Position numbers and translations under genes: made by a program. Shown piece after piece: positions 54,541-62,786 of a DNA stretch of 64,000 bases. The notes beneath the pieces were generated by a model that was not told the DNA's origin, searched no databases, and saw nothing but the letters and a program-made list of their open reading frames with translations. Each line of letters opens with the position of its first letter. Position 1 is the stretch's first letter. Source of the stretch: Chloroflexi bacterium GWB2_49_20 (GTDB taxonomy: Bacteria; Chloroflexota; Anaerolineae; Anaerolineales; Villigracilaceae); contig MGMF01000026.1 of assembly GCA_001796335.1 (NCBI GenBank), positions 62,001 through 126,000 on the forward strand, given 5' to 3'.

Positions 54541-56994
54541 TCAATCGCACAAATCAAAATTGCGGGGTTTGCGGGCAACCTTGGAATGGCTGTCATCTGA
54601 AAAGCGTGCAACCCTTACCTGGGAATCTCCATAGCGGGTATTCTGGCGCTGAATAAATCCCTTCCCCAAACGCTTCTTGAAGTTGGGGCGGAGATAGCCG
54701 CGCTCTTCTATTGGGGTTTCAAATGTGTCTGGCATTATTTCCATCAGCTCAGGGTTGGAAGTTAATTGCTTGCATATTTCTGCAATCGTGACCGGGTCCT
54801 GTCGAAAGATCTCGTGTAGAGCCAATAGAAAGTTTTCCCACTGGGGACCTTCGTCATCCACAATTTCATACAAGGATTCCAGGTTGGCCAAGAATCCGGA
54901 GATGCCGGCAAAAGCCAGGACACCCCCGATCACTTGCGACCATTCGGAGAATCCGCCGATACTGGGAGCATCGCCTGCTGGTTGGCCAGCCTTGAACCAA
55001 CCCTGAGCCAGTGTCAGGATTGAGATGATCAGGTCCCCGCGATTCTTGAGAACCCATTCCGGCAGGTCGGGATGCAGGAAGTCATCTCTTTGCCAGGGGC
55101 GTGAAGTCTGCGCATCCAGGCGGATCCAATAACAACGTCTCGGAAGGTCGCCACCCAGGCGCAGGTTATTGTCGTTGGCGATCCAGGTGGCACGCTGTGG
55201 AATGCGGACCATCTCCGAATGTCCCAGGATCCTATCCGACCAGACCGGTGCGGTAATGGCAGCTGCCAGTTCACCCGAGTCAAGTGACTCGGTCAGGTTA
55301 TCGATCGAGATCACGGCAGCCCCACTCATCAAGGTGGCTGTGATCTTTTTCCGCCATTCATCCGCGGCCCGGGGAACAGTGATGATGACCGGTTCATGCC
55401 CACTTGCCAGCATACCGACCACGGATTGCAAAAGGGATTTGCCCGTTCCGGATTGGGGAGAATCGATCAAAGCCAGTGGCACTTTGCCAGTTATGGCCGG
55501 CCGGATGAGCGGCGTGATCAGCAGGGCGATGGCATTGGCACGCGAGGCTGGATCTGCAAAAGGGAAATCATGCATCAATTCCTGGATCAAATTCACAGCT
55601 GATTCTTTCCTGTCAGGTCCGAAAGGCGGCAACTTGATCTCTAGCGTGGGAACGTAATACAACCTGGTAGAAGGATCATAGCCAGGATCATTGAGGAGCG
55701 ATCCATCCGGACGGATAGTCGGGGTCTCAATAAGCCCCTCGATACGTGGGAATGGCCAGGCACCCAGCGAGAGAATGTCACGAACAATTTCATAAGGAGG
55801 TGGAACAGGATCCTTGAAGGTGGTCTTCTTGTAGGTTCGTTCAGAATAAAAGTTGGCGATGCGGGCCAGCCGGCCGCGTAAGGCCACATCGGAGAGCGGT
55901 TCGATGAATGACGTCTGAATCTCATCCGTGCGGATCCTGGACAGAAACCCTGAGCGGATAAATATTAGCGGGGGAACATTGGCTCCTATCAGCGCTTGAA
56001 TTGAATCATCCACAATATCACGCATAGGACGGTGATTGACCTGAATGTCTGGCATTCCATCCCCCTCAAATTGTGGTTCAGACTGCTCCCGGTCTTCATT
56101 CAATCCAAGCATTTTTGCAGCCGCGCTCACTGCAGCAGATATATTCCCCTGGTGTCCGAGTAGACAAAAGACATCAAAGGGGGAATGCCAGTATCCGTCT
56201 CCCAATGGGTCATTGCTGTTATGGTGATAGCTGCGATTTCTTTCCTTTGAGATGGCTACCGAGAAATGCGATCCTCCGGGTCGCATGGCCTTATCGCCAG
56301 AAACCTGGTACCCATTTCGGGTCAGGATCTCCGCGATCCTCACCTGGCTGTTATAAGTGCCGATCACATCGGTTTGTTTTCCGGAAGATTTCATGTTAAA
56401 AGAACGGGCCTGATCTTGTTTTCTCTGCTGCCGGCTGGTCAGGGGACACTCATCCAACAAGCGGGCTGCCTGTAATAAGGCCTTGGCCTGCTCTTGTTCA
56501 ATGGTGGGAACATCGGTCAGGCTGCCAGATTGAATGGTATAGGGGGCTCCATTGGGATGGATTCTGGGTGCCACCAAAATGTAGCCACCCTCCCCGCGTA
56601 TTTCGATGGCGATCCTGCGACCATCCAGCTCGTTTTCATCGGCAACAAAAGCCAGCTTGAGATTGGGGACGGGTTCCTGGCAGCGAAAGATGACATGGAA
56701 TCCATGGCCAGCCTTCTGTACCACCAATCCTGTTCTGAGATTCCCTACCTTCTCCAGCCAGGCCTGGTAGAAACGAGGTTCATCAAAATCGATCGCCACC
56801 AGGTTGCCGGATACCTTGCCGGTTACCACGGCGATATTGCCTTGCGAACTGAACCAGCGTTCCAGCGTCCTTTCATCGGCAATGTGGGTTTGAAATTCAG
56901 CCCACCGGCAGCGCGGCTTTTTATCCTTACCAACTGGGATCACGGATAGGCCGGCGGATGCATACGATCGTGCGATTTCAAGTAGATCAGCCAA
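54541..56994 (-). CDS. Bifunctional primase-polymerase (PrimPol) with P-loop helicase domain
   Basis: 817 residues. N-terminal PrimPol domain (about 5-175) with acidic residues D69 and D71 (AIDFDEPRF) and histidines in KAGHGFHVIF. A linker follows, then an ATPase domain with Walker A SPQSGTGKS near residue 515 and a Walker B-like AAVISIDNLTE. This combination is typical of replication initiators of integrated plasmids and phages, which prime, extend and unwind their own origin. The next gene upstream overlaps it by 8 bases. It is the main evidence that the element replicates on its own at some stage. Confidence 0.9.
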   Translation of the reverse strand: MADLLEIARSYASAGLSVIPVGKDKKPRCRWAEFQTHIADERTLERWFSSQGNIAVVTGKVSGNLVAIDFDEPRFYQAWLEKVGNLRTGLVVQKAGHGFHVIFRCQEPVPNLKLAFVADENELDGRRIAIEIRGEGGYILVAPRIHPNGAPYTIQSGSLTDVPTIEQEQAKALLQAARLLDECPLTSRQQRKQDQARSFNMKSSGKQTDVIGTYNSQVRIAEILTRNGYQVSGDKAMRPGGSHFSVAISKERNRSYHHNSNDPLGDGYWHSPFDVFCLLGHQGNISAAVSAAAKMLGLNEDREQSEPQFEGDGMPDIQVNHRPMRDIVDDSIQALIGANVPPLIFIRSGFLSRIRTDEIQTSFIEPLSDVALRGRLARIANFYSERTYKKTTFKDPVPPPYEIVRDILSLGAWPFPRIEGLIETPTIRPDGSLLNDPGYDPSTRLYYVPTLEIKLPPFGPDRKESAVNLIQELMHDFPFADPASRANAIALLITPLIRPAITGKVPLALIDSPQSGTGKSLLQSVVGMLASGHEPVIITVPRAADEWRKKITATLMSGAAVISIDNLTESLDSGELAAAITAPVWSDRILGHSEMVRIPQRATWIANDNNLRLGGDLPRRCYWIRLDAQTSRPWQRDDFLHPDLPEWVLKNRGDLIISILTLAQGWFKAGQPAGDAPSIGGFSEWSQVIGGVLAFAGISGFLANLESLYEIVDDEGPQWENFLLALHEIFRQDPVTIAEICKQLTSNPELMEIMPDTFETPIEERGYLRPNFKKRLGKGFIQRQNTRYGDSQVRVARFSDDSHSKVARKPRNFDLCD

Positions 56995-57355
56995 TGCGCT
57001 GCTCTTCTTTTTCCATGCTGTTTGGAAGATCGTTGACTTCGGTGTTCTTTTTTATGCAATTGATTTGCCTGTGTTTTTCATCCATGGCCTTTATGGTTAA
57101 ACGAATTTTCCTACCATAAGCAGACAACAGGTCCGCGATCTCGCACAGCTCCTCTGGTGGATGAGCCACTTCAGCAACACTGATCAGGTCAGGACCAAAG
57201 GACAATTTGTCAGCCGGCAGCAGTCCACACCGGATCAATTCATCGCGGACGATAACGACGACCTGGTCGGCAGGAGTGCGGATCTCCTGCGCAGATAGCT
57301 GGATCAGGGCAGAGTATTCGGGTTGTTCAAGGATAATGCGGATGCGATTGATCAT
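56987..57355 (-). CDS. Small conserved-looking protein of the element, unknown function
   Basis: 122 residues, start MINRIRIILEQPEYSALIQLSAQEIRTP. The N-terminal 'xxIRIxLEQPEYSAL' look suggests a ribbon-helix or small regulatory protein related to others found beside PrimPol genes. The C-terminal part is charged. It overlaps the PrimPol start by 8 bases, so the two are co-translated. Function not recognised. Confidence 0.65.
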   Translation of the reverse strand: MINRIRIILEQPEYSALIQLSAQEIRTPADQVVVIVRDELIRCGLLPADKLSFGPDLISVAEVAHPPEELCEIADLLSAYGRKIRLTIKAMDEKHRQINCIKKNTEVNDLPNSMEKEEQRIG

Positions 57356-57428
57356 TTAACTCCTCATAAATAAATGGTGATTATGTGTTTCGATGCCATT
57401 TTCCTGCCAGGGATATCCTTTTGGCAAT

Positions 57429-57468
57429 ATCCCGAAACATCCCGAAATATCACGATTTATCCCGAGCG
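57429..57468. repeat. Four tandem 10-bp ATCCCGAAAT-like repeats
   Basis: Units start at 57429, 57439, 57449 and 57459: ATCCCGAAAC, ATCCCGAAAT, ATCACGATTT, ATCCCGAGCG. The exact 10-base step places each on the same face of the helix. The last unit overlaps the stop of the 57457-58590 gene. The ATCCCG core recurs at 60478-60510. Confidence 0.8.
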
Positions 57469-58590
57469 GTAGGTTGCATGGCGATACGGCACGGCTTGTT
57501 CACCAAATTCATTTCGCAGCTGGTTCAAGCGGTTGAGAATGGTCTTGTCCGTTTTCTCAAGTCGCCGGCCGATATCCTTGCTGGTCAAGCCGCGATGCCA
57601 CAGCCGGATGCATTCCCGATCCCAACCCCTATCCGGGATGGTCAGCCAGACCTGCGGCAATTCGTTCCTGTGTTCACCTTCGGGAGGAAGATGTTCAATA
57701 TCCAGTTTTTGGACGGTGAATTCTGGAATATTTTTCTGTTGGGGTTCAGTGGTTGTGGATGGAGAAACATTTTCTAAGGGAGAAATCGAAAACCAGCCCA
57801 GCCGTTCCATCTCATCTCGCAATGCATTCCACAACCCCCAGCCGCATTCATTTGCAGACACCGTTGCCTTGATCAGTGAATTTCCGTTCGGCAGCTTGTG
57901 GACCAACAGGTTGAGAAAGCCGTCATCCTTGCGATATTGAACAGCAACCGGATTGATATCGGATGGAACCTCGAGAAGTTCTCTCTGGGTGCCAGGGCTC
58001 AGAACTGTGCAGCCCACCCCAAACGAGGCGTATGCCATGACCGCAAACTCAGCCGGCGTACCCTGGGTCATAAAGTCAAAGGTACATTTTGGATGCTCGA
58101 TCTGGCCTGTCTGATTTCGATATCCTCTTTGTGTTTCGCCCTTGCTCGGTTGATCCAGACTTTTGACACCCCAGATTCTCAACCCTTGCAGGAACCATTG
58201 CATGGCGGCATCCCGCTGTTTTGAGCGGACCTGGTCCAGTTCGTTTGCTAGGCACACCAATAACCGTTGTTCCTCTAATTCTGTACCAACCAGGCGGTGA
58301 TCTTCTGGATGCTTTGGCTCTAACTTCAATAAAAGCGCAGTTCGGTATTCCTTCGCTTCTCTCCGATCTGGATATTCCGGAAGATGCATGGTTAATGAAG
58401 ATTGGGAAGCCGGCAGGGCAGATACCTCCAGTGTTGCCAATAATCCCCAGTTCTTGTGCTCCAGGCAAATTTTGGATCTTTCCACATCCACCAGACAAAG
58501 AATGTCGGATTGGGCATAGGGAGGTCTGGAAAGCAACTGGCAGATCTCCAATAAGCGCTTGGAAGGAGAATTGAGAATACAACTGGTCAA
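57457..58590 (-). CDS. Element-encoded protein with C-terminal HTH, unknown function
   Basis: 377 residues if translation begins at TTG 58590, four bases after the stop of recombinase 2 on the same strand. A longer frame to 58701 lies inside that recombinase gene and is unlikely. The C-terminus (about 305-370, WDRECIRLWHRGLTSKDIGRRLEKTDKTILNRLNQLR) looks like a Myb/GcrA-style DNA-binding helix-turn-helix. The rest is not recognised. It is a candidate to bind the 10-bp repeat arrays of the element. Confidence 0.6.
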   Translation of the reverse strand: MTSCILNSPSKRLLEICQLLSRPPYAQSDILCLVDVERSKICLEHKNWGLLATLEVSALPASQSSLTMHLPEYPDRREAKEYRTALLLKLEPKHPEDHRLVGTELEEQRLLVCLANELDQVRSKQRDAAMQWFLQGLRIWGVKSLDQPSKGETQRGYRNQTGQIEHPKCTFDFMTQGTPAEFAVMAYASFGVGCTVLSPGTQRELLEVPSDINPVAVQYRKDDGFLNLLVHKLPNGNSLIKATVSANECGWGLWNALRDEMERLGWFSISPLENVSPSTTTEPQQKNIPEFTVQKLDIEHLPPEGEHRNELPQVWLTIPDRGWDRECIRLWHRGLTSKDIGRRLEKTDKTILNRLNQLRNEFGEQAVPYRHATYRSG

Positions 58591-58594
58591 CGAT

Positions 58595-59545
58595 CTAGTT
58601 CCTGCGATCCTGTGGTGGCACATAACTCTGGCTGGTGATTTCCTTGCGGTTGTGACCCAGCTGAATGGAGGTATCCAATAAAGCCTGGTCATCATTCGCA
58701 CCGGCAGCGATCTTCATCTTGTAATTTTGGGCTGCGAAGGTCTTCCGGAAACCGTGGGTACCCAGGCAGTGGATCCCTTGTGCTGCACAGGCTTTACGCA
58801 CCTGTTCACGGACCCGATCCGGGAGAGAGCCGCGATCATGGAAGATATGACCGGTTGGATTTTCCTCACCAAGAGCTTTCATTTCAACCAGGAACTCTTT
58901 TTCTTCTGGTGGGATGTGGACCTGACGCGGTCTGCCGCCTTTGGTGTGGTTCACATTGCCTTCCAGGGTGACCAGGCAGGTGTCCACTTTGATATCCTGG
59001 GCACGCAGGTAGACCGCCTCCCGGATGCGCAGCCCGGTCCTGCGCATGACCTGCAGCACCCTTGCCGAGATCGGGTCGATGGTGTTGATCCAGGCAATGA
59101 TCTGTTCGGCTTGCTCAGGTGAATAGGCCACCGGACGAGGTTCCGAGTGAAAGCCACCCAGGCCCCCATCCGATTTATAGGGAAGTAACGGTGGGTTATT
59201 TTTTTCAATAACCTGGGTGATCCTGCAGGCTCGATCCAGTTTGCGCAGCGAAGCCATCACTCTTCCAAGCCGGCCGCCACTGCGTTCCCTTCGGATCAAT
59301 TCTTCGATAAAGGCCTGCGCCATAACAGGTTCAACCTCTTCAATTTCACTCACTTCCGGCCACTGCCGGCGGATGAATCTCGCAAACTCATGCACATCCG
59401 CCACCATACTTTGCATGGTCCCGATGCTGCGGATCACGTCCCGGTTACGTCCATGCTGCTTATCTTCATGCCGGCTGTATCCAGGTTTGAAGATAGCCTG
59501 GAGCGCTTGCATCATTTGATAGGATAATCCACCTTTGTTTGACAT
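58595..59545 (-). CDS. Tyrosine recombinase/integrase 2
   Basis: 316 residues. Catalytic residues R173 (TGLRIRE), K202 (TKGGRPR), H264 and R267 (GTHGFRK), H298 (LGHNRKE) and Y308 (SQSYV) are all present. It differs from recombinase 1 in the GLRIREAVYLRAQDI helix and has an N-terminal SNKGGLSYQMMQAL segment, as in the integrases of other conjugative elements. A second recombinase in one element may serve resolution of concatemers or a second attachment site. Confidence 0.9.
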   Translation of the reverse strand: MSNKGGLSYQMMQALQAIFKPGYSRHEDKQHGRNRDVIRSIGTMQSMVADVHEFARFIRRQWPEVSEIEEVEPVMAQAFIEELIRRERSGGRLGRVMASLRKLDRACRITQVIEKNNPPLLPYKSDGGLGGFHSEPRPVAYSPEQAEQIIAWINTIDPISARVLQVMRRTGLRIREAVYLRAQDIKVDTCLVTLEGNVNHTKGGRPRQVHIPPEEKEFLVEMKALGEENPTGHIFHDRGSLPDRVREQVRKACAAQGIHCLGTHGFRKTFAAQNYKMKIAAGANDDQALLDTSIQLGHNRKEITSQSYVPPQDRRN

Positions 59546-59928
59546 TAATCTGCACCTGCCTGTTAGTCCTTAAATCGGGCTCGAACGGCTTTTGCTCCGT
59601 TCCTGTCAGTTTCCCTTTGTTTCCTTAAGGGAACCCCGTGATGAAAATGAGGTGATTTGGTTGTATTTACCTCGTTCAGACAGCCGTCTTGGCTGCACAC
59701 CCAGATTGGGTGCCCTATCCTGTGGACAGGGTGACCGTTTGGGGTGAGGCCCACGGACCAGCAAGAATACGGTCAAAGCTCGCTGCCGTGCGCTCATCAG
59801 ATCGGCTGAACTCTGTTGAGCGGCTCCCGCTGCAAACTGCACAACGGGAAGGTGGGAATAGGTCAACCTTTGGGGATTTTTACGCCATCAGCAACAACTG
59901 CTGGCGATCCATTCCCTCTGGTTGTCCG

Positions 59929-59965
59929 GTTCGGTTTTTTGTGTATTAAAACAAAAATACCGAAC
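59929..59965. terminator. 14-bp stem hairpin, terminator-like
   Basis: GTTCGGTTTTTTGT (59929-59942) pairs with ACAAAAA (59951-59957) and ACCGAAC (59959-59965), with T59958 bulged and an 8-base loop. Oligo-T and oligo-A in the stem allow termination on either strand. Confidence 0.5.
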
Positions 59966-60191
59966 TTTGCACCCGGGCGGAAAATTTTCAGGCCAACGTT
60001 TGGTATTACTAGAACTTATCTATCGTTAATTTTTTTTGGATGCCTTTGCATCTCATTCAAATGTAATTTTATTTTAGCACGTACTTTCTATTATCCTAGG
60101 TGGGCACCTGCATAATTACAAAAATTATGGACGGCTGAAAGGAAATTGTAAGGTAGAAAACTTGTCAGATAAGGACGCACAGCTGTTAAAG

Positions 60192-60230
60192 TCGGAAGAA
60201 ACTCGTAAAAACTCGGAATAAACTCGGAAA
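60192..60230. repeat. TCGGAA-type repeats with 10-11-bp step (candidate iterons, array 1)
   Basis: The core TCG recurs near 60192, 60203, 60213 and 60224 in the style ACTCGGAATAA, spaced 10 to 11 bases. It is separate from the CGGC array 450 bases to the right. Confidence 0.6.
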
Positions 60231-60349
60231 ATGATGCTAACCACTTATCATACAAAGCATTTTACCCACGAATTGACCAAAAGGCATTCAGCGGATTCTT
60301 CCGAAAAATCTGGTTTTCTGTTGAAAGAAGAATACCCGGGTAAACTCAC

Positions 60350-60400
60350 AAATACAAAAAAACATGACACTTGTCAGAGGTGTCATTGCCTTTTGTATTT
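60350..60400. repeat. Interrupted palindrome with 10-bp and 7-bp stems
   Basis: AAATACAAAA (60350-60359) pairs with TTTTGTATTT (60391-60400), and ATGACAC (60364-60370) with GTGTCAT (60380-60386). A 4-by-4 internal loop separates the stems. It could be extruded as a cruciform or bound by a dimer. Confidence 0.7.
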
Positions 60401-60475
60401 GGGGGAGGTAGGAAAAAATGGAGTGAGGGGTTGGCCTTCTTCCCCAGCTCATTAACTTATAGATATACACACAAA

Positions 60476-60510
60476 CAATCCCGCCATTTATGACGGGATT
60501 GTGTCGGGAT
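60476..60510. repeat. ATCCCG/CGGGAT motif cluster
   Basis: CAATCCCG (60476-60483) faces CGGGATTG (60494-60501), followed by another CGGGAT at 60505-60510, 11 bases on. The core is the same as in the 57429-57468 array, in both orientations. Confidence 0.6.
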
Positions 60511-60637
60511 TTGGCGCGAATGATTTTTTTGAATTATCCTTGATATAAGTTGTACTGTGTTTTCTTCCTGTGGCTGATTTAACCTATAAGTTTCTTATCT
60601 TCTAAGTCATTGAGATCTCATTTTTGTGATATTCAGT

Positions 60638-60677
60638 TATCGGCCTTTATCGGCAAATAACGGCATTATTCGGCATT
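60638..60677. repeat. Four CGGC repeats at exact 10-bp spacing (candidate iterons, array 2)
   Basis: CGGC begins at 60641, 60651, 60661 and 60671, within TTATCGGCCT, TTATCGGCAA, ATAACGGCAT and TATTCGGCAT. Spacing is exactly one helical turn. Confidence 0.8.
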
Positions 60678-61069
60678 TTACTTTATTGCAACCACTCTGA
60701 ACTGGCATCCATACGCAGTCGCTTTCCCAACATTGTCCAGGAGAGTCGTTCAACTGTATTCCACCAGATTCCAGGAACTTCAAACCATTTCGCCCAATCC
60801 ACACCGGTAGGAATATCCGGATCTGGAGCTGTGGCTTTTTCCAGGAATCCACCAGGTTGAATCGCGACCGCGGTGTAATCGCAACTATAACTCGAGCCAA
60901 GCACTGCTAATGAAAGCATCATTCCCCAACCACATCAAGAAGGTCGGACTGTTTTGTGTGCATCCAAACGATCCTGAATAAACTAAACATAAGTCATACC
61001 CTAAGGAGCCAATGAAAAGCAGACTAAAAAGAACAGGTATGAGTTATTCTTCTATTGCCGTCCGTGATA

Positions 61070-61086
61070 TACTTACGATGTAAGTA
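61070..61086. promoter_or_regulatory. Operator palindrome of the AbrB-Doc pair
   Basis: TACTTAC (61070-61076) and GTAAGTA (61080-61086) are perfect inverted repeats around 3 bases, 18 bases before the antitoxin ATG. Antitoxins of this type repress their own operon by binding such sites. Confidence 0.65.
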
Positions 61087-61104
61087 CAATCAGAAAGGAT
61101 CACC

Positions 61105-61350
61105 ATGCATAGAAAAGTATTTAAAACCGGAAACAGTCTAGTCGTCTCCCTCCCCAAAGACCTCCTTGAATCGCTGGGGATGCAGGATGGCACGGATGTC
61201 TCTGTGGAACTCGATCGGAAGAACCGACAGATTCTGATTCGACCGGCCGAACTACCGCTGGCAGGCGATCTGAGCCAGGAATTTGCGCGCCAGGTAAATG
61301 AATTCATCGATCAGTATCGACCAGCATTGGAAGCCCTATCCAAGAAATGA
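61105..61350 (+). CDS. AbrB/MazE-type antitoxin
   Basis: 81 residues. N-terminal SpoVT-AbrB swapped-hairpin domain (KVFKTGNSLVVSLPKDLLESLGMQDGTDVSVEL), then an acidic C-terminal tail that would cover the toxin. AAAGGA lies before the ATG. It overlaps the toxin start by 4 bases and has a palindromic operator upstream, as is usual for toxin-antitoxin operons. Confidence 0.9.
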   Translation: MHRKVFKTGNSLVVSLPKDLLESLGMQDGTDVSVELDRKNRQILIRPAELPLAGDLSQEFARQVNEFIDQYRPALEALSKK

Positions 61351-61733
61351 TATATCTGACCCCCGAACAAGTGCTTTTCATTCACTCGCGCCTGGTGGCT
61401 GAGACCGGCGGGAGCCATGGCGTGCGCGATCTGGGTCTGCTCGAATCGGCTGTCGCCCGTCCGCGAGCCACTTTTGATGACAAGGAACTTTATCCTGACC
61501 TGTTCACAAAAACCGCGGCTCTGATGGATTCTCTGATCAATAACCACCCCTTCCTGGACGGGAACAAGCGCACCGGCATCACCGCGGCCGGGTTGTTCCT
61601 GCTCCTAAACGGATGGAAGCTGACCGCCTCCCCGCAGGATCTGGAAACGATCACGCTACGGGTAGCCTCGGAAGGGCTGGAAGTTACCGCCCTGGCCGGC
61701 TGGCTGCGCAAGAATACGGTTGGGAAAGATTGA
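61347..61733 (+). CDS. doc: Doc-type Fic-domain toxin
   Basis: 128 residues. The active-site motif is HPFLDGNKRTG (H67 onward), the Doc version of the Fic core in which the last Arg of HPFxxGNGR is replaced by Lys-Arg. Doc phosphorylates elongation factor Tu with ATP and stops translation. It overlaps the AbrB-type antitoxin by 4 bases. Doc usually pairs with Phd, so an AbrB-type partner is a known but less common combination. Confidence 0.9.
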   Translation: MIYLTPEQVLFIHSRLVAETGGSHGVRDLGLLESAVARPRATFDDKELYPDLFTKTAALMDSLINNHPFLDGNKRTGITAAGLFLLLNGWKLTASPQDLETITLRVASEGLEVTALAGWLRKNTVGKD

Positions 61734-61776
61734 CCTTCGCTGATTTCTCAAAGACGTGGTTATTTTCGATATTGGA

Positions 61777-62304
61777 TTATCCTGGCTTTACGATCTCCCG
61801 AAGTCTCCAGGGACGATATTCCCTGACTTCAACACTCATATTAATGTGATTGGGACCCAGGCCTGAACCTTCAAGTGGCGGAGGATTATTATGGATGTGA
61901 CCATGGAGGTTAATAATGCCATCGGATAGTGGAAAGATCGATCGATGAGAAAATGCCAACATGACATAATCGCCAAATTTAACCATTAATGGATCGTTCA
62001 GGATGGTTACTCCCTGGGTTTCGCAATACGTCCTCCCCAGCCGGTCATGATTACCACGAATCAAAAACAATTTTCCATTCAGCAAGTTGGTAAGTAGCTC
62101 AAAATTACTTTTCTTACCCAGCGCAAAATCGCCCAGGTGAAGAACCTGTTCATCCCGAGATATCAGAACATTCCAATTCTTAATGATCACGTCCTGCCAG
62201 TTTTCAGGCCTACTGCAATAGTTCCCAATATTCTCATGAAAGAAATGGGTGTCCGAAATGATCCAAGTATCAGGAGTTATCTCAAAAATATTTTCTATAT
62301 CCAT
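61777..62304 (-). CDS. Calcineurin-like metallophosphoesterase
   Basis: 175 residues. Metal-binding motifs in order: SDTHFFHENI (DxH), GDFAL (GD), GNHDR (GNHD) and HGHIHNN (GHxH), all intact. It belongs to the small YfcE-like/phage-type branch and probably hydrolyses a phosphodiester. It converges on the Doc gene, whose stop is 43 bases away, and has no clear partner. Confidence 0.9.
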   Translation of the reverse strand: MDIENIFEITPDTWIISDTHFFHENIGNYCSRPENWQDVIIKNWNVLISRDEQVLHLGDFALGKKSNFELLTNLLNGKLFLIRGNHDRLGRTYCETQGVTILNDPLMVKFGDYVMLAFSHRSIFPLSDGIINLHGHIHNNPPPLEGSGLGPNHINMSVEVREYRPWRLREIVKPG

Positions 62305-62786
62305 CCTATAATTATAGTCTGATCGTCAGCTTATCAAACTTTCACTGGAAAATCTATTATATGGGGAATTGCTTCCAAGGGACGATATTCTTACTCAGTG
62401 ATCTGGTTCAGAGGTTTTCGGTTGTATTCCCCCAGGTGGGCTCACTTTCAATGTTAAAAAACACCTCTAATTGTCGCATAGCTTGAAAATACAATGCTTA
62501 AATATTTTTCGATAAACCGGCTGTTGCAGATCTTGATCATCCTTAGCCGTAACGCTTTCATAACAATACCTCCTGTATAAAATTGAATTCCGATTCAGTT
62601 AATATAGACTTAACTGAAGTGGTTTATTAAACTAATACAAGTTTTTTCAGATGTGAATCTGCACGAAGCGCTTAGTTCAAGTACACTTATACGAAGGTAT
62701 TTCCCTAAAACCTGTCATAAAAGAGTGGTCTTGAGGCTCACAATGTGGTAATTTCCCGCCGTGAAAGAAAGGTCAATTGAAAAGTT
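62305..62786. other. 482-bp region with a short open frame and an operator-like palindrome
   Basis: Contains the 35-codon frame at 62454-62561 (minus) with a strong ribosome site and the inverted repeat TTCAGTTAA/TTAACTGAA at 62594-62618. Otherwise nothing is recognised. Confidence 0.5.
62454..62561 (-). CDS. Possible 35-residue peptide with a strong ribosome site
   Basis: On the minus strand, AGGAGGT (62574-62568) lies 6 bases before ATG at 62561, and the frame ends with TAA at 62454. The product, MKALRLRMIKICNSRFIEK..., is basic and unrecognised. A perfect 9-bp inverted repeat (62594-62618) sits about 20 bases upstream of the ribosome site. It may be a real small protein, a leader peptide or the start of a truncated gene. 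Confidence 0.4.
   Translation of the reverse strand: MKALRLRMIKICNSRFIEKYLSIVFSSYATIRGVF

Larger units (their letters stand above)
59546..61104. other. 1.56-kb noncoding region of the integrative element, candidate replication origin
   Basis: No gene is supported here. It contains a large hairpin (59929-59965), two short-repeat arrays at 60192-60230 and 60638-60677, an interrupted palindrome at 60350-60400, an ATCCCG/CGGGAT cluster at 60476-60510 and the operator of the toxin-antitoxin pair at its right end. The mix of phased repeats and AT-rich spacers is what a replication origin of a PrimPol replicon could look like. Confidence 0.55.

Noticed and set aside
58591-58701. N-terminal extension of the 57457 protein into recombinase 2
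   Set aside because: It overlaps the coding end of the recombinase; the TTG at 58590 directly after that stop is a better start.
59563-59949. Several short overlapping frames after recombinase 2
   Set aside because: They overlap on both strands, lack ribosome sites and cover hairpin sequence.
60231-60455. 74-residue open frame with a CxxC motif
   Set aside because: Its cysteine part is encoded by the palindrome at 60350-60400, and there is no ribosome site; probably chance.
60683-60922. 79-residue open frame rich in tryptophan (minus strand)
   Set aside because: Weak start context and no recognised family; possible gene remnant but not supported.
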